Below are positions 23,087 to 29,397 of a DNA stretch of 37,459 nucleotides, one piece after another. Made by a program: the position numbers and the translations under genes. Source of the DNA: a virus. Every line of letters starts with the position of its first letter. Positions within the stretch are counted from its first letter, which is position 1. The stretch covers positions 1 to 37,459 of the IMG/VR virus record IMGVR_UViG_3300029258_002352. One strand, 5' to 3'. The notes under the pieces are model-generated. The model worked only from the letters and a program-made list of their open reading frames with translations, was not told the DNA's origin and did no database searches.

Positions 23087-24309
23087 CCCATCCTCTCCGT
23101 GTACCAGGCCAGCTTCTGGCCCAGATTCCGATGTGCGGTGGGGATGGTGGCCACTGCACCAAATGTGTTTGCGCGCTGCTGCAGGTAGCGCGCGTAGCGG
23201 TCGGTGACGTGAAGCTCGATCTGATCGCCGGCAACCAACCCGAATTTGGCCACCAGGTCGCGCACGATCCCGTAGGACCAGGAGCGGCGGGCGCGGGCCT
23301 TGGCCGGATGTGTGCCGGTCCAGACGATGTCGGGCTCGTCGACCGGGGGGAACAGGCCGATGGAATCCAGGCACAGGAGCCGATCGGGCTGCTGCTGAGC
23401 GCAGTAGGTGACTTGCTTGTCAAACAGGATCCGACCAGGTGACGAAGCGCCGTTTGGCACCTCGATGACGAAGAACCGTTTCTCCCCAGGCCCCGGACCA
23501 TCTGCCTTTTTGAGCACCAGGGCGGTCTCGACGGCGATCATCGGGTAGTCGTCGATATTCTTGCTGTGGATGCGTCGCCAGCGACTCGGGATGGTCTTCC
23601 GATCGTGCGTCGCCACGATCTTAAAGCCATTGGCAGCGACCAAAGCGCGCGTGTCCTCGGTCACCGGAACGATTCGGCTTTTGCGGATCTTGTTCCCCAG
23701 GATCAAGATGAGTTTCCCACCCGGGCGCAGGATACGCCTGCACTCCCGGTAGACGCCGCGCATCGCATGCAGGTAGTCGTCGTAGATGTGGATGTTGCCG
23801 ATCTGCGCTGGATGGTCCCCGTATGAGAGGCCTTTTGGCCCCATGTGGCGACCGTCGAGGTAGTTGGCCTGCTTTCTATTCCAGTTGCTGAATAGGTCGA
23901 AGTAGGGCGGCGAGGTGACGATGGCGTCCAGGCTGTCATCCGGGACCGGCAGGCGGCCGGCATCCCACTGGCAGGTCAGGATCGGCGATACAAACATATG
24001 CCGGGTGCGGATCCGGAGCGCATTTCGGTTTAGGAGCCGGGACCAGTAGCCTTCGACGTCGCCGGCCAGCGTTGGGTGCTGGTTCAGGGCGGCGAGGAGG
24101 ATGGAGCCGGTGCCGGCCATCGGGTCGAGGACGGCGGATCCGGGGTCGGTGTGTTCGTTCAGGAGCCAGGCCAACCAGTTGAGGTTGAGCTTTGCCTTGT
24201 GTTCGAAGGTGCGTTCGGCGAAGCCGAGATAGCGACGCAGGTGGTGGTCGCGCGCGAAGGTCAAAGGCTCCTTGGGGCCCGGGCCCGGGTGGGAAACTTG
24301 GTTAAGCAT
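23083..24309 (-). CDS. DNA amino-methyltransferase (N4-cytosine/N6-adenine) with extra C-terminal domain
   Basis: This 408-residue protein has motif I LDPMAGTGS (61-69) and the catalytic SPPY (133-136), in the order motif I then IV. It also has LRPGGKLILILGNK and a helix-rich target region. SPPY is most common in N4-cytosine and N6-adenine enzymes; which base is modified cannot be read. After about residue 275 an extra about 130 residues (EKRFFVIEVPNG to the end) has no motif I know. It may be a target-recognition or second enzymatic domain. No restriction enzyme gene is next to it, so it appears to be a solitary protective enzyme. Confidence 0.85.
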   Translation of the reverse strand: MLNQVSHPGPGPKEPLTFARDHHLRRYLGFAERTFEHKAKLNLNWLAWLLNEHTDPGSAVLDPMAGTGSILLAALNQHPTLAGDVEGYWSRLLNRNALRIRTRHMFVSPILTCQWDAGRLPVPDDSLDAIVTSPPYFDLFSNWNRKQANYLDGRHMGPKGLSYGDHPAQIGNIHIYDDYLHAMRGVYRECRRILRPGGKLILILGNKIRKSRIVPVTEDTRALVAANGFKIVATHDRKTIPSRWRRIHSKNIDDYPMIAVETALVLKKADGPGPGEKRFFVIEVPNGASSPGRILFDKQVTYCAQQQPDRLLCLDSIGLFPPVDEPDIVWTGTHPAKARARRSWSYGIVRDLVAKFGLVAGDQIELHVTDRYARYLQQRANTFGAVATIPTAHRNLGQKLAWYTERMG

Positions 24310-24514
24310 TGTCGTTCTCCGAGATGGTCACTACGAGTATCTCTGCGTCGGCTGTTCCTGATATGAGCGATTGCAGGATCAAATAGTGCCGAAGGCTCTG
24401 GGCTAAGGTCGCTTCGATGGATGCGTGCTCCTCTGTATTCGCGAGCGCCTCCACGAGGACGTCGGCAGCTTCCTGCGGCGTTATGGTGATCGCCAGTTCA
24501 CTCCTGATGATCAT
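24302..24514 (-). CDS. Small acidic hypothetical protein
   Basis: ATG at 24514 has GGAG upstream; GTG at 24517 is also possible. The product is about 70 residues and mainly helical, with TPQEAADVLVEALANTEEHA near the middle and an acidic end. It overlaps the genes on both sides by 8-17 bases. Function unknown. Confidence 0.6.
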   Translation of the reverse strand: MIIRSELAITITPQEAADVLVEALANTEEHASIEATLAQSLRHYLILQSLISGTADAEILVVTISENDNA

Positions 24515-25226
24515 CACTGTTCTCCAGCTTCGACTGGATCCACGCGCGGGCCTCGTCCAGGGTTTCGATGATCTGGATGTCGGTGCTCAAATCGCCTGTC
24601 AATATGTTGACTGATTTTCCACTGAGCAATGCGATCTCAAGATCTTCATTCTCTTCATCGCTCAATAAAACATAAACCGAGCCCGGTACGGCGATTTTCC
24701 CCAGGTATTTCCACCGCTGTTCTCCTACGTATGCGTCAACTGTGATAACAGTCCACAGACCAGGCATCTTGAAATATGCCTGGACCCATTCACGCAGTTC
24801 GTGAGTCGGAAGCTCGCGAATTTCCTGCGGAAGGTTTCCACACATCATTCGTAGGTTGGGCAGTCGCTGGTTTGAGTAGATCTCATCGCCGCAAGTGGCG
24901 TAATGCGACCATTTGCCAGGCAGGTCGCCAGGAAGATCCAGCGAATCCGTGTGCGGAACAATGAAGAGCATATCAGCGTTTCTCCATTGAATCAGGTCAT
25001 AGCGCGGGTCGGGGCTGTAGATCGCAGGTTGGCCGGCCTGCTCCAGGGCGACATCGATCGCATCGTTGACCTCCTGCTCGATCTCGTAGCGCAGATCATG
25101 CTGAGCGAGGAGGTAGTTTTCGACCTCGTCTAGCTCAGCGGTCACGCTTAAGCTATGCGAGACGTTGCAGTAGCCGGGAAGGCTCTGCGTGCGCTTGACG
25201 GTCACGGTCACTTGTTTCACGTCCAT
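24498..25226 (-). CDS. Conserved-looking phage hypothetical protein
   Basis: This 242-residue protein begins with a beta-strand VTVTVKRTQSLPGYCNVSHS followed by LSVTAELDEVENYLLAQHD. I have an impression of seeing this strand pattern (V-x-R-T-x-x-L-x-G-Y-x-N-V) in other phage genomes near replication or recombination genes, but I cannot name a family. The centre is rich in Trp, Leu and Pro and the C-terminus is acidic, including LSDEENEDLEIALLSG. There is no signal peptide or membrane helix. It shares the leftward operon with the initiator and methyltransferases. Confidence 0.62.
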   Translation of the reverse strand: MDVKQVTVTVKRTQSLPGYCNVSHSLSVTAELDEVENYLLAQHDLRYEIEQEVNDAIDVALEQAGQPAIYSPDPRYDLIQWRNADMLFIVPHTDSLDLPGDLPGKWSHYATCGDEIYSNQRLPNLRMMCGNLPQEIRELPTHELREWVQAYFKMPGLWTVITVDAYVGEQRWKYLGKIAVPGSVYVLLSDEENEDLEIALLSGKSVNILTGDLSTDIQIIETLDEARAWIQSKLENSDDHQE

Positions 25227-25227
25227 T

Positions 25228-25356
25228 TCACTCTCCTTGTTTTTCTATACTCGGTTCCTTCTCCAATACTCCTATCCATGCCATTTCTGGCGATGGAGAA
25301 AGCACGCCAACGTTTGCAGAGAGATTGATTACAACGTTGTATCGGTGTTGACTCAT
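25228..25356 (-). CDS. 42-residue hypothetical protein
   Basis: This short gene has AAAGGA six bases before the ATG and ends one base before the next ATG, so it is spaced like a real gene. It starts MSQHRYNVVINLSANVGVLS and ends KEPSIEKQGE. The N-terminal half is beta-like and the end is charged. It is too short to assign. Confidence 0.55.
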   Translation of the reverse strand: MSQHRYNVVINLSANVGVLSPSPEMAWIGVLEKEPSIEKQGE

Positions 25357-25359
25357 GAT

Positions 25360-25523
25360 TCATCCTTTCTGAGCGTTGGCTATGGCTTTAATCTCAGCGA
25401 TGGCCGCGGCGTTGTCGGCGGTGGCCAGGGCGGCGTCGGTGAGGCGTTGGGAGATGAGGACGATGTTCAGTCCGTTGGGCAGACATATCCCCCGATTACG
25501 TGCCGGCTATGCTTGCGGCCCAT
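25360..25523 (-). pseudogene. Frameshifted small gene
   Basis: An ATG at 25523 with GAGGAG upstream opens MGRKHSRHVIGGYVCPTD and stops at 25467-25469. In the -1 frame the downstream part reads LNIVLISQRLTDAALATADN then AAAIAEIKAIANAQKG and ends at 25360, three bases before the next gene. Adding one G in the G5 run (C5 at 25489-25493 on the plus strand) would join the two into one 54-residue ORF. It is either a recent indel, a sequencing error in the homopolymer, or a frameshift gene. Confidence 0.5.
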
Positions 25524-25641
25524 CCCACTCCTCACGTTTCATCCGCTCGTCGGCCTGGCTGGCGGCGACGCAGGCGGCGGTCACGATGCCGCCCAGCAGG
25601 CCTCCTACCAGCAATCCGACGATCAGGCCGATGATGAACAT
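25507..25641 (-). CDS. Very small membrane protein
   Basis: ATG at 25641 follows a perfect GGAGGT ribosome site. The protein has 44 residues: one hydrophobic helix rich in glycine (MFIIGLIVGLLVGGLLGGIV, 1-20), then a charged tail ADERMKREEWDGPQA. The glycine pattern suggests helix packing in the membrane. It is coupled with a second membrane protein upstream. Confidence 0.65.
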   Translation of the reverse strand: MFIIGLIVGLLVGGLLGGIVTAACVAASQADERMKREEWDGPQA

Positions 25642-25643
25642 TG

Positions 25644-25964
25644 CTACCTCCGAATCTCGTTGGCGTCGTGGTCCAGGCACTCGCGCCGTTGTTGCGCGCG
25701 CGCAATGCAGTGCCGGGAGATGGAGCCGATGATCATCGGGGTCCCGCTGGCGGCGAAACAGGCCAGCGTCCAGATGACCGGCTCTAGGCCGACGATGAAG
25801 GCGGCTCCGGCCAGGGTGACGGCACAGCCCAGGGCGACGATCAGGCCCATGTAGCCGCGGTCGTGGCCCTGCCGTTCGAGCGATTCGACCCAGCGGTTGT
25901 AGAAGTAGCCAAAGACCGCGAGGGTCACAAATATGAGCAAGCAGTTTGAGCAGTTTAAGTGCAT
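25644..25964 (-). CDS. Small multi-helix membrane protein
   Basis: This 106-residue protein has three likely membrane helices: NCLLIFVTLAVFGYFY (about 7-22), GYMGLIVALGCAVTLAGAAF (about 37-56) and VIWTLACFAASGTPMIIG (about 63-80). A basic cytosolic tail with two cysteines follows. It is the first gene downstream of the iteron region in the leftward direction and is followed two bases later by another membrane protein. Function unknown; superinfection exclusion is one option for such early membrane proteins. Confidence 0.65.
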   Translation of the reverse strand: MHLNCSNCLLIFVTLAVFGYFYNRWVESLERQGHDRGYMGLIVALGCAVTLAGAAFIVGLEPVIWTLACFAASGTPMIIGSISRHCIARAQQRRECLDHDANEIRR

Positions 25965-26032
25965 TTTGGTCTCTTTTTATATAGATCAAGATCACGTCTT
26001 TGAGTTTAGGAGTCTAAGAGTCTTTCATGTTA
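25965..26032. other. AT-rich stretch next to iterons (possible unwinding region)
   Basis: This non-coding segment is noticeably richer in A and T than its surroundings and contains TTTTTATATAGAT and the near-repeats GAGTCTAA and GAGTCTTT. Lying directly beside the iterons and the initiator gene, it would suit a DNA-unwinding element. That is inference. Confidence 0.5.
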
Positions 26033-26137
26033 TGCACCGTGCATATGCCCCATCTGCACCGTGCATATGCCCCATCTGCACCGTGCATATGCCCCATCTG
26101 CACCGTGCATATGCCCCATCTGCACCGTGCATATGCC
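26033..26137. repeat. 22-bp iterons, probable replication origin
   Basis: Four exact copies of a 22-base unit (start TGCACCGTGCATATGCCCCA, end TC) lie head to tail at 26033, 26055, 26077 and 26099. A fifth, partial copy of 17 bases starts at 26121. Each contains the inverted repeats TGCAC-C-GTGCA and GCATATGC. A 22-base spacing is two helical turns, so binding sites face one side of the DNA. They lie directly after the initiator gene and beside an AT-rich stretch, the usual make-up of an iteron origin. Confidence 0.8.
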
Positions 26138-27012
26138 TATTCCTCCTCCCTCAGCAGACTTGGAAGGCTCAATTGCTGCCATTGCTCAAACTCCAGCCGA
26201 CAACGCTCGATCTCCCTGCCGTGCCTCTCCTGAAGCCGTTCGCTCAATTTGGCGATTTGGCCGGGCGTGAGCAACGGGAGCTTATCAAGGACCCTAAAAT
26301 GGTAGATCGTATCCCGTCCGGTCCCAATAACCTGCGGCCAAACAATTCGCTCGTTTTCAAGGATCTCCAGGGCTCCCACTGTGCGTTTTCGGTGGTGCTT
26401 TTCCCCGTGTGCGTTACGGCCCAGGATCTTGTACCTGTTGCCCTTGGCTACCATATCAGCGAGGGTGTATATGCTGGGCCAGTGCGGTCGTCCTTTCTCT
26501 GCCCAGGCTGCGGGGAACGACCGCAGGGTATTCCATAGGCAGAATGCGACGCCAGTGTTAATGGCGCCAGTCTCTCGCTCGCGGGCGGCCAAGTACGGCT
26601 GCCAATACTGCCAGGCGTAATTAGAGGTCATCACGAAGCCAGCCGTGAGCGGATCGAAGTTGACCAGCTCGATGGCGATGCGGGAATCCGGCCGGATGTC
26701 GGCCTCGGTGGGATCGCCGTCGCCGTCGTCGTCGTCTTCATCGTCGAGCGAAGGCAGGTGACCGTTGCCGGCGACGAACGTCACCTTGACCTGCCGGCCA
26801 GTGACGCGAGCCGCCGTCCGCAGGATGGTGTCCCGAAGGCGGGTATTCAACCAATCGACGGCGTACTTGTTGCGTACGGCGACGACGAGCTGATCACCAT
26901 CCTGGCTGATGAGCCGGGAGTCGTGCAGCAGGTTAATGAACGTGGCCTCGGTCATCTGCATGGCCAAGTTTGGGAGGATTTCTTTGCTCCAAATATCTTC
27001 GCTTGTGTTCAT
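26137..27012 (-). CDS. Replication initiator with DnaA N-terminal-like domain
   Basis: This is a 291-residue protein. Residues about 5-83 match DnaA domain I: SKEILPNLAMQMTEATFINL, LVVAVRNKYAVDWLNTRL and QVKVTFVAG. An acidic linker DDEDDDDGDGD (about 91-101) leads to a helical domain with NYAWQYWQPYL, then VGALEILENERIVW, likely a winged helix that binds the iterons next door. There is no ATPase domain, so it is an adaptor-type Rep and not DnaA itself. Domain I normally recruits the host helicase. It is the first gene of the leftward operon, and a TATA-rich segment (TTATATA) lies about 15 bases upstream of the ATG. Confidence 0.78.
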   Translation of the reverse strand: MNTSEDIWSKEILPNLAMQMTEATFINLLHDSRLISQDGDQLVVAVRNKYAVDWLNTRLRDTILRTAARVTGRQVKVTFVAGNGHLPSLDDEDDDDGDGDPTEADIRPDSRIAIELVNFDPLTAGFVMTSNYAWQYWQPYLAARERETGAINTGVAFCLWNTLRSFPAAWAEKGRPHWPSIYTLADMVAKGNRYKILGRNAHGEKHHRKRTVGALEILENERIVWPQVIGTGRDTIYHFRVLDKLPLLTPGQIAKLSERLQERHGREIERCRLEFEQWQQLSLPSLLREEE

Positions 27013-27085
27013 ATTGCCTCGGGTATATAATGGGGGCTGGAAGGCGGGCAGCCTGGGGAGGCAATCGGCCCACCTTCCGGCCCAC

Positions 27086-27115
27086 CGGTCACGTGCGCTC
27101 CCGCGTGCGTGACCG
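27086..27115. promoter_or_regulatory. Inverted repeat in the divergent control region
   Basis: CGGTCACG (27086-27093) and CGTGACCG (27108-27115) are perfect 8-bp arms with 14 bases between. This lies in the 144-base gap between the divergent initiator and integrase genes and may be an operator. Confidence 0.5.
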
Positions 27116-27135
27116 TCTTCATTGTCCGTTCAAGT

Positions 27136-27153
27136 TTAGAACGGGGGTTCTAA
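27136..27153. promoter_or_regulatory. Operator-like palindrome, GAAC-N4-GTTC core
   Basis: TTAGAAC-GGGG-GTTCTAA has perfect 7-bp arms and ends three bases before the integrase GTG. Its core fits the Gram-positive-type LexA box (GAAC-N4-GTTC). It could place the integrase, and perhaps the divergent initiator, under SOS or phage repressor control. Confidence 0.55.
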
Positions 27154-27156
27154 GTA

Positions 27157-28083
27157 GTGAAACTTTCCGAGGCACTACGGGAATTTGACACCGCGCTGGT
27201 GGGCAACGTAGCTGATAGCACGCGGTCGTGGTACAGCAGGCGGCTGGGTGCGCTGGTGGAGTTCGTTGGCGACGTCGAGATCGAGGAGCTGACGATCTCC
27301 GATCTGCGGCGCTGGCGGGCGTCGTTGATCGAGCGCGACGCCCGCTGGACAGATCATCCCACGCGCCCGGAGGAGGAGGGTGGGCTTTCGCCCTGGACGG
27401 TGCGCGGATACATCCGCGCCGTCCGCGCGTTCTGCAACTGGCTGGTGCACGAGGGCTTATTGGTCAGCAGCCCGGCTGCCAGGCTCAGGCTCCCGCCCAA
27501 GCCCCCGAACCCCCCGAAGGCGGTACGTCCTCAAGATGTGGTAGCGATGTTGGAAGTGGCGGACGCGCGCGATCGAGCGATCGTGTGCGTGCTGGCCGCT
27601 ACGGGGTGCAGGGTGGGCGGGTTGTGTGATCTGCGCCTATCCGACCTGGACCTGAATCACCAGCCGGCCAGGGCGATGGTGCGAGAGAAGGGTCGTGGGG
27701 GGAAGAAATCCCGACTGGTGTTTTTCGGGCCTCAAACGGTTGATGCTCTGCGGTCCTGGCTTGCGATCAGGCCGGAGATGGGCGGGGACGATCACATATT
27801 CCTGGGGCAGCGCGGGCCGCTGACGGAGGGCGGGATCTACCAGGTCCTACGCCGGCTGGCGAAGAAGGCGGGGGTGGAAGGACGATTCAATCCGCATGCC
27901 TTTCGCCACGCGTTTGCGCGGGGTGCGTTGGAGAACGGCGCCGACCTGGGTACGGTGAGCCAGCTTCTGGGCCACAGCAGCGTTCAGGTGACTGATGAGT
28001 TTTATGGCAGGTGGAGTGCAGATGAGCTGGGGCGGCGAAGTGAGAAGTACGGGTGGTTCGAGAAGTCAGCAGAGGATTTCTAG
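27157..28083 (+). CDS. int: Tyrosine recombinase (phage integrase)
   Basis: This is a 308-residue protein. The N-terminal SAM-like core-binding domain (about 1-105) includes STRSWYSRRLGALVEF and GYIRAVRAFCNWLVHEG. The catalytic domain holds R152 (ATGCRVGGL), a lysine near 178 (EKGRGGKKSR), H247-x2-R250 (HAFRHAF), H273 (LLGHSSVQVT) and the nucleophile Y283 (EFYGRW), the complete set. It is closest in style to XerC/XerD-like integrases. The GTG start lies three bases from an operator-like palindrome, with no clear ribosome site. The attP site follows 30 bases after the stop. Confidence 0.93.
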   Translation: MKLSEALREFDTALVGNVADSTRSWYSRRLGALVEFVGDVEIEELTISDLRRWRASLIERDARWTDHPTRPEEEGGLSPWTVRGYIRAVRAFCNWLVHEGLLVSSPAARLRLPPKPPNPPKAVRPQDVVAMLEVADARDRAIVCVLAATGCRVGGLCDLRLSDLDLNHQPARAMVREKGRGGKKSRLVFFGPQTVDALRSWLAIRPEMGGDDHIFLGQRGPLTEGGIYQVLRRLAKKAGVEGRFNPHAFRHAFARGALENGADLGTVSQLLGHSSVQVTDEFYGRWSADELGRRSEKYGWFEKSAEDF

Positions 28084-28111
28084 TCCCTTGCTCAGTTTAC
28101 GGGAACTGAAC

Positions 28112-28162
28112 AAAGGACTCATAAGCCCTTGGTTGGCAGTTCAAATCTGCCCGTCGCCACTG
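28112..28162 (+). other. attP: attP: 3' half of a tRNA(CAU) gene
   Basis: The sequence runs from an anticodon loop CTCATAA (28118-28124; anticodon CAT 28120-28122) through a short variable loop. A perfect T arm follows, GGCAG (28135-28139), loop TTCAAAT, CTGCC (28147-28151), then an acceptor strand CGTCGCC-A (28152-28159). The 5' half and its pairing are absent. This is the usual form of an attachment site inside a tRNA gene with crossover near the anticodon loop. The host target would be a tRNA with CAU anticodon (Met, fMet or Ile2). Phage genes on both sides show it is attP. Confidence 0.85.
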
Positions 28163-28218
28163 CCCGTTGTGCCTCTTCAGTTGGTAAGGTTCTGTGCCGA
28201 AAGGGTACGGCGGGAAAA

Positions 28219-28255
28219 ACAGGGCCGCTCGTGGTTGAGGCCTGGGCGGCCCTGT
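28219..28255. terminator. Hairpin between integrase and excisionase-like gene
   Basis: ACAGGGCCGC (28219-28228) pairs perfectly with GCGGCCCTGT (28246-28255). On the minus strand the hairpin is followed by TTTTTCCCG, a typical intrinsic terminator for the leftward HTH gene, and it can also stop the integrase transcript. Confidence 0.78.
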
Positions 28256-28261
28256 AATTCA

Positions 28262-28456
28262 CTACTTGGTCGACTGATCTCGCATCTCTTCGAACTCTGT
28301 TACGTCAGACTCGGGTATGACATAGGGGCTATTCTTTCCCAAGCCAACCTTCCGAGCATTTGGGAAGTAGCCTTTCCGAATCCAACTGATCACAGTATTC
28401 CGGTGCACATCCAAGCGATCAGCGACTTCTGTCGTCGATAGATTCTCGATTTCCAT
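28262..28456 (-). CDS. Excisionase-like HTH DNA-binding protein
   Basis: ATG at 28456 has AAGGGG upstream; earlier in-frame starts overlap the promoter and are rejected. The protein is about 64 residues and consists of one MerR/excisionase-type helix-turn-helix: LSTTEVADRLDVHRNTVISW, then IRKGYFPNARKVG and a C-terminal PYVIPESDVTEFEE. This is the HTH_17 pattern. Its position beside attP and the integrase makes it a directionality factor (Xis) candidate; it might also be a small repressor. A good promoter with repeated sites lies just upstream. Confidence 0.75.
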   Translation of the reverse strand: MEIENLSTTEVADRLDVHRNTVISWIRKGYFPNARKVGLGKNSPYVIPESDVTEFEEMRDQSTK

Positions 28457-28480
28457 AGTGCCCCTTTCGTGACCATACAA

Positions 28481-28498
28481 AGTATACATAGTATACAT
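28481..28498. promoter_or_regulatory. Direct-repeat operator over the HTH gene promoter
   Basis: AGTATACAT occurs twice in tandem (28481-28489, 28490-28498), each with a palindromic GTATAC. The repeats cover the -10 box of the leftward promoter, suggesting autoregulation or repression. Confidence 0.6.
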
Positions 28499-28518
28499 TA
28501 GATTTCCAGCCCTGTCAA
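28490..28518 (-). promoter_or_regulatory. Sigma70-type promoter, leftward
   Basis: On the minus strand TTGACA (28518-28513), a 17-base spacer, and TATACT (28495-28490) give a near-consensus promoter for the excisionase-like gene that starts at 28456. Confidence 0.8.
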
Positions 28519-28566
28519 GGGGTTTGGTGGTCGGTTTGGTGGTTTCTCGCGGATTTTTAAGGTTGG

Positions 28567-28600
28567 AGCCCGGACCGAGGGGGTCCGGGCTTTGGTTTTG
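28567..28600. terminator. Intrinsic terminator
   Basis: AGCCCGGACC (28567-28576) pairs with GGTCCGGGCT (28582-28591) across a 5-base loop, followed on the plus strand by TTGGTTTTG. It lies between the promoter of the excisionase-like gene and the end of the next leftward gene and insulates the two. Confidence 0.72.
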
Positions 28601-28625
28601 GGGCGGGTAACCTCGCTTATCGGCG

Positions 28626-29069
28626 CTACCTATTCCACTCCTCCACAGCCCTGCGCGGAATTAACCACTGGCGACGCTCGCGACCAGGAACCTGGAAAGC
28701 GAATAAAGCGCCGGTGGCGATCGCTTCAGCTATCCGCGGCTGGGGCCGATCGACGATCTCGGCAACTTCCATCTGCGTAAGGAGCTCCTGCCCCACATAG
28801 AGGAGCATTTGCAGATCTCGCCATTCTTCGGCCTCGAAGAAGAGCGTATCATTCTTCCTCATCAAAGCGATTCCGAAAGATGATCCGCTTGCTGCCCAAG
28901 TCACCGATTCGACCCGAGGCGCATCCTCGTCGGCGGCCATCTCCGGCGCGACCCTGGCCACCAGCCCGCGCAGATCTAGCAGATCGGCCCAGGGAAAGAG
29001 GAGAATCAACCGGCCGTGCCGCAGCACGGCCAATGGTGGATTGTCTGTCGTGCGATGAAGTGAAATCAT
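28626..29069 (-). CDS. HTH-containing hypothetical protein
   Basis: This 147-residue protein has GGAG upstream of the ATG. The C-terminal about 50 residues form an excisionase-type helix-turn-helix, LLTQMEVAEIVDRPQPRIAE, then ATGALFAFQVPGRERRQW and LIPRRAVEEW. The N-terminal about 95 residues are a separate beta-rich domain (RLILLFPWADLLDLRGLVAR) that I do not recognise. It may be a regulator with a sensing or oligomerising domain. It is one of the few repressor candidates in the window. Confidence 0.68.
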   Translation of the reverse strand: MISLHRTTDNPPLAVLRHGRLILLFPWADLLDLRGLVARVAPEMAADEDAPRVESVTWAASGSSFGIALMRKNDTLFFEAEEWRDLQMLLYVGQELLTQMEVAEIVDRPQPRIAEAIATGALFAFQVPGRERRQWLIPRRAVEEWNR

Positions 29070-29309
29070 TCATATCTCCTTTTCATTGAAAAACTCTTCA
29101 GCGGGCACAAACTCCACTCCCGCCGCTTCAGCCGCTGCTCGATCGCTGTCCCGGTCGCCCACAAAAATGGTGTCTGCCAGCGGATAGTCAAGCCGCCGCG
29201 CCAGCTCAGTGATCATCCCCGGCCCCGGCTTCCGTCGCTGGCTGACCTTCGCGTATTGCGCCCGTGCCCGCGGCCCCTTAGCCCGAGAATCGTAAGGGCA
29301 CACACTCAC
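29070..29309 (-). pseudogene. HAD phosphatase remnant (C-terminal half)
   Basis: From GTG at 29309 the product has 79 residues. CPYDSRAKG, QRRKPGPGMITEL (motif III lysine region) and IFVGDRDSDRAAAEAAGV (motif IV) match the histidinol-phosphatase/heptose-bisphosphatase type of HAD enzymes. The frame stays open upstream to about 29388 with further matching sequence (YRLAWDAAEKVGGVDAV). The DxD catalytic motif I and the TNQSG motif II are missing, and an unrelated gene occupies that place. It is therefore most likely a truncated remnant, inactive on its own. Confidence 0.6.
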
Positions 29310-29397
29310 CGCGTCTACCCCACCGACCTTCTCGGCTGCGTCCCAGGCCAGCCGATAGGCCGTGCTCAGGGAGATGAAACCCCATGGGAACTCAGGC

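Noticed and set aside
25189-25854. Plus-strand open frame of 221 codons across the small membrane genes
   Set aside because: It crosses several well-spaced leftward genes with ribosome sites and has repetitive GG/AA composition of a shadow.
26033-26137. CRISPR array
   Set aside because: The 22-base units are strictly contiguous with no spacers, so they are tandem iterons and not CRISPR repeats.
27228-27629. Alternative plus-frame protein inside the integrase
   Set aside because: The integrase frame contains the full catalytic set; the other frame is Gly/Arg-rich shadow sequence.
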